A DNA stretch of 64,000 nt from the NCBI GenBank assembly GCA_000733355.1, contig JNVV01000001.1, positions 464,208 to 528,207 on the forward strand, given 5' to 3'. The translations under genes were made by a program, and so were the position numbers. This stretch comes from Falciphora oryzae (Eukaryota > Ascomycota > Sordariomycetes > Magnaporthales > Magnaporthaceae). The notes under the pieces were generated by a model. It was not told the DNA's origin. It ran no database searches and worked only from the letters and a program-made list of their open reading frames with translations. Positions 55,565 through 64,000 of the stretch are shown piece by piece (the stretch's first letter is position 1; each line of letters starts with the position of its first letter).

Positions 55565-57286
55565 TCACCGACTCTCGCGCTTTCCCTTTTCCTTGGATGT
55601 GGTCTCAGCGGACACTGGAGACTCTAACCGGGCGCCGGGGAGGATTGGAAGGCTGTCTGTCTGCTTCTTTGTCTGAACATCCTGGCTGCCGCGGCGCATC
55701 AGGCCGACATCCTGGTGGAACAGTAGTGTTGGCGTGTTGGCCTGGCTCCCACCGCGTTGCCCATGATAGTGTATAACCTGTGGCGGCGTCTGTCCCGCTT
55801 GTGTGCCCAGGAGATGCTGTGGATACGGATCCAGATCCTTGCTGGACGTTGAGAAGGTCGACACTACGGGCTGGTGATAGCCGTTTGAAGCGTTGCTCGG
55901 CGTCGACGAGTGGCCTGGGCCCTGCCCCTGTCCTTGGTTTTGGCTTGGCCCCTGGGGCTGCGCCTTGAGCGTATCCTGAGGCCCTTGCCCTTGTGAGAAG
56001 TTGGCGTTCTGGTGCTCCGTCTGAGTTGGAGTACCCGAATCGTTCGGGCTTGCGTTGCCCTCGGGCGCGGCCTGGCCCGTGAGGCTTGTCATCCCGCCTT
56101 CGATCTCGCGCAGCAGTCGCACGTACTCTTCAGGGACGAGCCCGCTCTCCTGCGTCTTCGGGTCCATGGCCACCAGCCAGCCTTGGCCGTGCCTGTACGA
56201 GACCCAGATTATCTGGCCTTCCACCAAAGGCAGCTCGTTCTCGTTTTCGCGCGCAAAGTCGAAGAGCGCCACCGCCTTGCCGTGCATTTCCTCGTCTGGC
56301 GAGGTGATGGTGAATTGATAGTCTCGCGAATACCTGGACTCGTCTGTCCTGCCAAACGCAGGGGATGATGGCGAGCTGGACCCGTCCGATCGAGAGTCAT
56401 AGTCGGCGTCGTGCTCGGCATATTGGCGGGGTTGCTGGTCGCCCATCTGGTAGCCACCAGTATTGCCCATGTTGCGAGCCTGGTCCGGCGGATAGGTCAC
56501 GTACTCGCCGCCGGGCCCGTTGGCCTCGTCTCCCTGGTTTACGTAGTACCTTTCGCTCCCATCACCGCCGGCGCCGACGTAGTAACCCCTCTGCCCGTCG
56601 AAATTATCGGGGTTGAGGACGTCTGAGCCATCGCCTTCCTCTCTTGACCCCTTTGCCCTTGTATGTCCTAGACCTCCCCCTGATTTCAACATGCTGCCCG
56701 TGGATGACTTGTGTTTTCGATGGCGCGAGCTCACGACCGGGCTCTGAAGGTCCTCGTCCTCGCTCCAGGGAGGACCGTCGCCGAGGAGCATTGGCGCCAG
56801 ATCACCGGCCTTACCGAAGCCTTCAGTCCAGGAGCCGCCATCCCAATTCAGCTTGCTCTCCCAGGGCACAGGCGGGTCCGACAGTCTCCGGTTGTACTCG
56901 CTCGCCGGGGTGGTCATGCCCGAGGGCGGGCGCGAGGGCTCAGGCGGGGGGCCATAGTGCATTGGGTGGCCAGAAGGGTAGGCGAAGTCGCGCACGAGGG
57001 CGTATGACAGGCTCGAGGGGTAGATGGGGAAGATGTGAGACGGCGGGCGGGAGCGCGAGGGTATGGACCCGGCCGAGTACTGGGACAGACGGTTTCGCGA
57101 GGCGTATGACATGGGCCTCGGCAGGGTGGTTCTCCGGGAGGGCGTTGGTGCTGCTGGCGGGGAGGTTATTAGGGGGTGTAGGGAGGGGTGGTTTGGGTTC
57201 TGGGTCGGACTCGTCGCCGACGGCGATGCGACGGCAGGGGGCGAGGTGGCCGGAGACGAACCACTTTGCGACATGACTGCCGTCAT
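55565..57286 (-). CDS. SH3-domain protein of the Nbp2 type, 573 aa
   Basis: A single frame starts at the ATG at 57286 (a second ATG is at 57274). The first 330 or so residues are disordered and Pro/Ser-rich, with islands such as LSYALVRDFAYPSGHPMHYGPPPEPSRPPSG. An SH3 domain spans about 336-392: GKAVALFDFARENENELPLVEGQIIWV, GQGWLVAMDP, GLVPEEYVRLL. The ALFDF and ELPLVEGQII wording with HGQGWLVA matches Nbp2, the yeast adaptor that brings the phosphatase Ptc1 to Pbs2 and damps the HOG stress pathway. The C-terminal 180 residues are Gln/Gly/Ser-rich. Equating it with Nbp2 rests on the SH3 domain only. Confidence 0.85.
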   Translation of the reverse strand: MTAVMSQSGSSPATSPPAVASPSATSPTQNPNHPSLHPLITSPPAAPTPSRRTTLPRPMSYASRNRLSQYSAGSIPSRSRPPSHIFPIYPSSLSYALVRDFAYPSGHPMHYGPPPEPSRPPSGMTTPASEYNRRLSDPPVPWESKLNWDGGSWTEGFGKAGDLAPMLLGDGPPWSEDEDLQSPVVSSRHRKHKSSTGSMLKSGGGLGHTRAKGSREEGDGSDVLNPDNFDGQRGYYVGAGGDGSERYYVNQGDEANGPGGEYVTYPPDQARNMGNTGGYQMGDQQPRQYAEHDADYDSRSDGSSSPSSPAFGRTDESRYSRDYQFTITSPDEEMHGKAVALFDFARENENELPLVEGQIIWVSYRHGQGWLVAMDPKTQESGLVPEEYVRLLREIEGGMTSLTGQAAPEGNASPNDSGTPTQTEHQNANFSQGQGPQDTLKAQPQGPSQNQGQGQGPGHSSTPSNASNGYHQPVVSTFSTSSKDLDPYPQHLLGTQAGQTPPQVIHYHGQRGGSQANTPTLLFHQDVGLMRRGSQDVQTKKQTDSLPILPGARLESPVSAETTSKEKGKRESR

Positions 57287-60200
57287 TTTGAGGGGTCGCC
57301 GGGGGGGAGAGGAGAGGGCCGGCCCGGCTGCGCTCCGCAGATTCTTGTGTTGTGGTAGTAGGTGTGTAGGTAGTCAAGGGGTTGTATTAGGCGGCGAGCG
57401 CGGCTGCTCGTGTCCAACTGGCCAAGCCGTCGAGCCGTCAATCGCGCGCGCGGCTCTTTGAAATCCTCAGAGTAGGCCAATTCAGACGGTCGACGGAGCG
57501 GCTTGTCGTGATTGGCGATGGGCGGACGACGATGGCACGGCAACAAAAGGGGGACCAGGCAGAGGCGCAGCGTCGGAAGCCAAGTATAATAGGTATGTGC
57601 CTCGTGTGATATAGGGAGGTAGCAAGAAAAGGAGAGCGCCACGCAGGGGCGGCAGACAGCAAGTAGCAGACGGCTAGAGTGAGAGAGGCTTCGCGGAAGC
57701 GTCGTCGTGGAGGAAGCTAGCGGGCGAGAAGGGATGCGGTGCGGTGCAAATTTGCGAAAACTCGTCGGGCGCCGAGGGGGGAAGCCTGTAGCAAGGGCTT
57801 CCTCGATGGAGTCGCAAAGAAGCGGCGGGAATGTGGGGACTTTTGTCCAAGATCGTGGGCTATTATTCCCTCTGATTATTGGGGGGTGGGTGGGTTTCTG
57901 GTTGCCGCAGGCGACGACCCCTCCCGTTGCGCACGCGCCTCGAATCGTGAGGCGATTGAGAATATAATAACAGAAGCCGGAAAGTTAAGTAAATGAGCGA
58001 GGGCGGCAGCAACGACAAACGGCGGCAGCAACAAGAGGGCGGGAGCAAAAAAAGGGCCTTTCGAGCAGAGTTGGCCACGACAGCGGCGGCAAGGGCAAGG
58101 AGGCCAGGCCAGGCAAGGTTGGTTGGTTGGTGGCTTAGGTTGTTTGTTGTCCCTGTCTGGCCTGGTGGCAGCAGGCAGCGGCGTGCGGGAGGCGGTAGGT
58201 TCAGTGCGCACGCAGGGTGTGGTGTGGTGTGTGTGGGTGTGGTTTGGCGTTTGGTGGGAGCTGAGAAGGCAGACAGCATTGAGGCACAGAGCAGCAGGGA
58301 GCCCAGAGTTCTGGCCCCTGTCCTTTGGGTAGGTGGGCACAGTGGAGCTGGCGACCAAGGGGTGATTACAGCGAGAACTCGAGGCTGTCCACGCGGAATA
58401 AGCGCGCTCCTGCAGCTGCTACCCTCTTTTTTGACTGGTTGGCGCCGTCGTCGAGAGCGGGCAGACAGGAGGCAGGCAGCGTACAGGAGAGGGACGAGCC
58501 GGGCTGGGGGACTGAGTGGCAGAGCCCTGCAAGCCCAGAGCTCGTCGGCTATGTAAGTTTGAGTTCCCCGAATGGCGACGGGCGACGGGGCAATCAGCCT
58601 AGCTAGCGGACGGGCTGCCCGCCAGTGTTGGCGCGGACGGCTTGTTCCATTGTGTGCTTGCTATTCTGTGTCGAGGTGGTATGCGTATGTGGAATGTGGG
58701 ATGTGCCCTGGAAAGCAGAGGAGGCTGGAAGCGAGATGGCGGGCGGTAGTCAGGCCATTGACTGATGATACCTACACCGCACGTCGTTGTCGCTGCGGAG
58801 AGGATGGAGGCAGCAAGGAGCCCGCTCGAGGGGAACCCAACAGCTGGAATTGAGACCCTGCGCAAATCCCACGGCCTTGGCTGAGATCTCCAGCCCTCGT
58901 CACACACACGGTGCCTTGACCTCAGGGACGTGACACAGAGCAGGAGCAGACGGACGGACGACCGGGAGACTCAGCCATTTGCCATTTGCCATTCTCATCT
59001 ATCATGGTTTCCCCGTCATGGCGTCCTGGGAAGGGTATCTACGCAGTATAAACTTATAGGCGCATGCCCAATATGAGTGCCTGACCGCAGAGCAAGGTAG
59101 AGTTCGATGCTTAAATTTGAAAAAGTCTAGAGGCGCATTGGAGTTCCATATGCGTATTTCTTCCACGTCGTCTTGTTCCTTTTAGAGTTAACTGTGCAGG
59201 CAGATCGTTGTTGCAGGTGTCTAGCCCTCAAAAGCCATGTACCCTCATTGCAGATATGCTTTCTTTTTCTAAAAGGTTGAAGTTGTTCGGCTCACTCTTT
59301 GCTTTAGTGACTGCTGTCTTACGAAGCTCAGGCTCTGCCAGCGTCACATCAACCCATCGTTTCTATTTCTGGAATACACCTTGTTGCCACGCTGCAACCG
59401 CCCCCACCGACTCGATTGTTTCATCTTTGCATGCCCAGCGCCAAAAAAAAAAAAAAAAAAAAAACCCAACCCCTCGGTTGTCTGGACGGGGACGAGCCGG
59501 CGCCTAGGCCACATCGGGTAGCGAGCGGGCGAGCAGTCGCAATTCTCGGCTGGTGCTGGGTATCAACGGAACCTCGTGAGCGCTGCCGGGAATTGATGGA
59601 GCCAGCCGCCTCTAGTTCGTTTGTTAGTCTCTCCGCCAACCAGCCTTCTTATTAGTCGCGTCGTCAAGATGAGACCTGCGGCTGGCACCTGCACACGGAC
59701 TCCGGTGTTTCCTCGATGTTCCTCAGCAAGAGTCCATGTTTGGCTTGGTAAAAGTCATGACCACGCTAATTGGAGCAGTTGGAGCCCCCATCCTAAGGTT
59801 CACATTTCACAGTCCTCAGGGCTCAATTGCGCTGTCGCCATCTCGAGCCAATGGCGGAGACCCGTCCATAAGCCCAGGCAAGACCCCACACCCACCAGTC
59901 CATGATTCGCCCGACCGAGCTTTGGTGCTTGCCCTGCCGAAAAGCCACAGGGCTTGCGATGCGTCGTGCCTTGTGCGCCGGCTGTTTCTTGTTTCGGAAC
60001 CGTGCAAACTTTCGCGCAGTGGCCATGGGACGCACTGCCATTCTTCCGCGCTTCCTCTCGGCTCTCCAACATGCACACCATTAGCCCGAAAACGGAAGCA
60101 GGTCTGCCACCACTGCAATCGCAGGCTTGAGCCCGTGGACCAGTCCCAGGTCGAAATTGGGCAGCCTCGCTTCTTCCAGCACGAAACGCGGTCAGACAGG

Positions 60201-60624
60201 TTGGTTGTATGCTCAATTTCCATTGATGTTCATTTTTGCGTGAAGCTGCAGCCTGCCTGCCGGACTTTTTGCCCGAGACGCATTCCATGCCGCCTACCGA
60301 GCGCGCAACATGATGAGATTTATTATTGGAGCTGTCTGATTTCCTTGATGACACTTCATATTACTATTACGCTTTTTACCTGATACCGCTCCTCGGCACA
60401 CACATGTCCATTCGTTTCGCTCGCTGGCGGAGCTACATGTTTGCTAACAACGTGCCAGCAAGATCCAGGTCGACCTCCAGCCAGATGTACCCCATCTGAG
60501 CGTCCTGCATCTCGGCCACCCTCGATTGCGGGAGGCTGTTTCTGCTTCGAGACCCGAGCCGGCTACTCGAAAGTTCTGCTTCAGCAGGATCTGCGTGTCT
60601 CCAAACACTACATACCAGTCACCG
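57287..60624. other. Long divergent intergenic interval
   Basis: About 3.3 kb between the SH3-protein start (-) and the SSU72 start (+). It includes GC-rich, low-complexity leader-like sequence to about 58600 and a run of 22 A at 59443-59464. No frame has recognisable features. Frames such as plus 57993-58556 and 59736-60383 do not begin at convincing ATGs or show known motifs. Confidence 0.45.
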
Positions 60625-61463
60625 ATGGAGACGCAGAATGGAGGGCCTGCTGCAGGGCAGGCTCCCGAGCAGGAGCGCGAAGATGGCTTCAAACTGAAGT
60701 TCTGCACCGTCTGTGCAAGCAATCAGAATCGGTGAGCCATGGTCTTGTCTACACCGTCTCGCTGGAGCTTCGGCCGCTAACCGCTTCTGTTTTTCTTTCC
60801 TCCAGCTCGATGGAGGCGCATCTCCGCCTCTCGCAAGCAAACTTTCCGGTAATATCCTTCGGCACAGGATCCCTGGTGCGCCTTCCCGGGCCTACGATAA
60901 CCCAGCCCAATGTGTACAAGTTCAACGACACGTCATACGACAGCATGTACAAGGAGCTTGAGGGAAAGGATCCGAGGCTGTACCGGGCCAATGGCATCCT
61001 GAACATGCTGGGTCGGAATCGCAATGTCAAGCGGAACCCGGAGAGATGGCAGGACTGGCAGATCGGCATTCCGCGTCTGGACCACGCCAGCGACCGCGGG
61101 AGCACTGGAACCGAGGGCGGCGTTGTCGATGTTGTGTTCACCTGCGAGGAGCGTTGCTGGGATGCCGTCATCGACGACCTGCACGCGCGCGGCTCGCCTC
61201 TGAACCGCGCCGTCCATGTCATCAACGTCGACATCAAAGACAACCATGAGGAGGCGGCTATCGGGGGCAGTGGGATTCTCGATCTGGCCGAGTCGCTCAA
61301 CAAGGTGGCAATGGAGGAGCGGGACAAAGTGGGCGCAGCGGTGTTTGACGGTGCCGGTGGCGCAGGCCGGTCCGGCTTCGACGAACGGGTGCCAGAGGTC
61401 TTGGCTGAGTGGCAGGAGAGATGGCCGAACCTGCCCGCGACCTGGACTCTGGCGTGGTTCTGA
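60625..61463 (+). CDS. SSU72: RNA polymerase II CTD phosphatase SSU72, 254 aa
   Basis: Exons 60625-60731 and 60806-61463 (intron 74 bp, GTGAGC to CTCCAG) give 254 residues. The phosphatase loop is C30-A-S-N-Q-N-R36-S, the CX5R motif of low-molecular-weight tyrosine-phosphatase-like enzymes, and the intron falls in the arginine codon. SMEAH and VISFGTGS follow, then the Ssu72 body: [59 protein letters not shown] and the C-terminal [19 protein letters not shown]72 dephosphorylates Ser5/Ser7 of the polymerase II tail and belongs to the cleavage and polyadenylation factor, so it acts in the nucleus in 3'-end formation and termination. The Gly/Pro N-terminal extension is poorly conserved; an upstream in-frame non-ATG start is not needed. 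Confidence 0.95.
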
Positions 61464-64000
61464 GAGTGTTACAGACACATGTTTTAACAGGATGCCCTTC
61501 TATCAGGAGCTCAAGGCTTTGACTCCTTGGACGACTTTGTGCTTTTACGGAGTTGAAATATGATACCCCTGGTCTGAAATCTTGCTCGACCTTGACGCAT
61601 CTTATCCAGAGAGTAGAACCCCTTGCTGAAGAACCGATTATGGAATCCAAGCGACGGCATCGAAGATCTCACCCGCATTTTGACTTGCGCATCTTTGTTC
61701 GAGTGCAGCGGCTGCACGAGCGAAGGCTTCTCGGCAAGTCTCTGCTCCACCATCTAATCAACGCGTCCATGTGAGCTCGAGTCAAAGCGGCCGACACGCC
61801 AGGACGCGATTTTGGGGAGGCCGTTGAGGATGTAGCCGATTCCGAGGCTTTAATTTGTGGGGGCCTTTCCAACTCGCTTGCCGGGAGGGCTGGGTGGCGC
61901 AGCCGAAGCTGACCAACCCCCCGGGCAGCGCTGGAATTTGATGCGGAGCCCCGAAGTCGAGAAGTTTTCGCTGTCAGACGTCATGGTTCTTGTCGTTTCT
62001 TGTCAGATCTGCAAATCCCGCCGACTGACACGGCGGTGCAAACACTCCAAGGGCCTATGTGCTTGTCTGTGTCTGTTTGTTTGCTTGTCCGTCTAAGCAT
62101 CTGTTATTGTCTGTTGGAGCAGCACTACTAGTAAAAATAGAGCAGACTCCAACACCAGCCCAGCCCAGCCCAGCCCAGCCCAGCCCCAGGCCCGGCGTCC
62201 GTCCGCTCTTTGCTCTCGGCCGGTTCGGGTTCGATGGCAAGCTGGATCGCCCGGGCGGGAGTCTGGCTGGGCGCCGCGCCCTCTCTCTCCAGTCTTCCAG
62301 CCTTCTTTCTCCAGCATTTTCGGCCGCCGATCAGGGGGCTCGTGGCCCTTCGCGCACGCTGTGCGTGTGGGTTTCTGCGGAGCCCATTGCGACGCCGGGG
62401 CTTTGAGATTTGCTGGTTATGCGAGGGCCGAGAGCAGTCCAAGGAATCGCAGGCTGGGTCCCCCAGAAACCCTCCGAAAAGTGGGTTGGCCGTGCCCCTT
62501 TCATCGTGGTTTTCCCTGCTGCCGGCCGCAGGTTGGGCACGCTTCCCAGGGCGACAAATTCGCGGACCCCTTGCTCTTAGGCGAAATGGAAGCTCTCGAT
62601 TCCGCGCAATGCGCTGGGGTGGGCTGCTCTTCCCCTCTCCCCTTTGCCCTCTCGCACTTGCCGGCGGGTAATGAGATGTGCACGGGGAGGTGCAAGAATC
62701 AAGTGCAATAAAAAAAAAAAAAAAACACAATGAAAAAATAATAATAATGAAAGCGCACTGAGCAGCGGGCCCCATTCATCGCGTAAAACCTCTTTGTCCC
62801 CGTCCCAGCCCAGTGGCCGCGTCGCTTCCGCACTCTGCTTTTGGATCTTTTCCCTAATTTTCCGCAAGCACGATAGAGGCCGCGCGTGATCTCTCGCTCA
62901 TTGTCCCCCTCGCCTAGGCCAGCCAGACATCTTTGTGCCGGAGCGCCAGCCCTCGAAACTCGCACGCCCAGCGCCAACGGTTTCTGCCACGGTCCGTCCA
63001 ATCAATTGCCACACCCGGGCTGCACTGGCCCGGCTCGCAGTAGCGCGCGCTCTCGCCCTCGAACAAGTTTGGAGCCCCAGCTCCCAGGCCAACCACGGAC
63101 TGCCGTCGTGCATCAAGGGGACGGCGCCACCGCCCATCACTATCATCATCATCAGGGGAATCGCCTACGCTAACACCAATCCCCCGGCCTAAATTCCACC
63201 CGTCTATCTTAGCCTCGGCGTGCTGCAGGAAGGAAAAAAAAAAAAAAAAAAAAAAAAGGAAAGGGGCTTCGCATCCTCGCATCCCACCCTCGCGCTGCGC
63301 CACCGCGGATTGTCCCAGAGCCAGCCCGCACGAGCGTCTTCTCCCTCGCTTCCTGCCGCTGGGTCTGTTTGGCCCTCTGATCTTTCTTTTCTTTGTTTAA
63401 TCGTTTTCTTTTTTCGGGACGCGGGCCCGTGGTGGTGGGTTGGAAATACAGTGTCGACCTGCTTGTTCGTCTCCAGATTGGCCGATCGATCGATCGAAAG
63501 GGGGTGATCAAGTAATACCTGAGCCAGCAGCTGCCAGCCGCCAGCCATCGTCGACAGCAAGAGCACCGACCTATCGGCAGCCACCTGCAGCCCGTCGAAC
63601 CAAAACCACTCGGACCTGGTGTCGCTTCGGCCCTTTCTCAACACCGCCCTCCCCGCCTGCGTCGCTGCCGGCCGCCACGACGACGGCCGTCCAGCAGCCC
63701 GTCTAGATTGCGGGCATAACCGACCGCTCCGCTGTTCGTTATTTTTTCCCTACTGGGGCTATCAGCCGGCGGGCAGGGCATATCAGACGGCTGCTTCATT
63801 GGTGGTTGCACCCTTGCCGCCCGCCCTACACGTTTCATGCGTCGCGGATTCCCCGTCACACTGAATCAATCTGGGAACCTGGGAGGAACGTGAAGAACTC
63901 GGGCGTCATTTTCGACTCGGACCAGACGTTTTCGTGAACCACGACAGCCAGCCGCCACACGCGAGCCCGAACCGAAAGACAAAGCCTGGGATTTCCCCTC
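61464..64000. other. Right-edge gene-free stretch
   Basis: About 2.5 kb without a supported gene. It has runs of 16 A near 62710-62725 and 24 A at 63234-63257. From about 63520 the sequence is CAGC/CT-rich like the leader of a plus-strand gene whose coding part lies beyond 64000; that is inference. Confidence 0.4.

Overview
The window is nuclear DNA from a filamentous ascomycete, most likely a Sordariomycete. Genes are GC-rich, introns are short (58-159 bp apart from one of about 1.07 kb) with GTRNGT donors and CAG/TAG acceptors, and several gene families are typical of filamentous fungi. One transposon block is AT-rich and mutated mainly by transitions that deplete CpA/TpG, the pattern left by repeat-induced point mutation (RIP). 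No bacterial-style operons, rRNA or CRISPR arrays were seen.

Layout. 0.6-6.3 kb: a mucin-like single-pass membrane protein (-), a secreted protein (+) and a membrane-anchored Frm2/Hbn1-type nitroreductase (-). 7.5-15.7 kb: the CCR4-NOT ubiquitin ligase NOT4 (-), which appears to have two alternative 3' ends, then the complex I 30-kDa subunit (NDUFS3, +). 17.4 kb: a small unknown protein behind a tandemly duplicated leader. 18.7-22.2 kb: a divergent pair of an intradiol ring-cleavage dioxygenase (-) and 3-carboxy-cis,cis-muconate cyclase (+), consecutive steps of protocatechuate breakdown if the dioxygenase acts on protocatechuate. 22.9-27.1 kb: a PTH11-like seven-helix receptor (-) and a short-chain dehydrogenase (+). 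28.3-30.8 kb: the p60/Cac2 subunit of chromatin assembly factor 1 (-). 34.5-39.4 kb: a full ABCC transporter (+). 39.8-42.6 kb: a DNAJC11-like protein with a J-like region lacking HPD (-).

42.8-51.1 kb is a nested transposon. A RIP-damaged Ty3/Gypsy chromovirus (two 210-bp LTRs, ATAGG target duplication) sits inside a TA-flanked, 24-bp-TIR relic of a Tc1/mariner-like DNA element.

51.5-64 kb: a Zn(II)2Cys6 regulator with an out-of-frame core (+), the mitochondrial NADH-cytochrome b5 reductase MCR1 (-), an Nbp2-like SH3 protein (-), the CTD phosphatase SSU72 (+) and a long gene-free right end. Exon coordinates were derived by hand from splice consensus, reading-frame phase and recalled family sequence. 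Untranslated regions were not determined.
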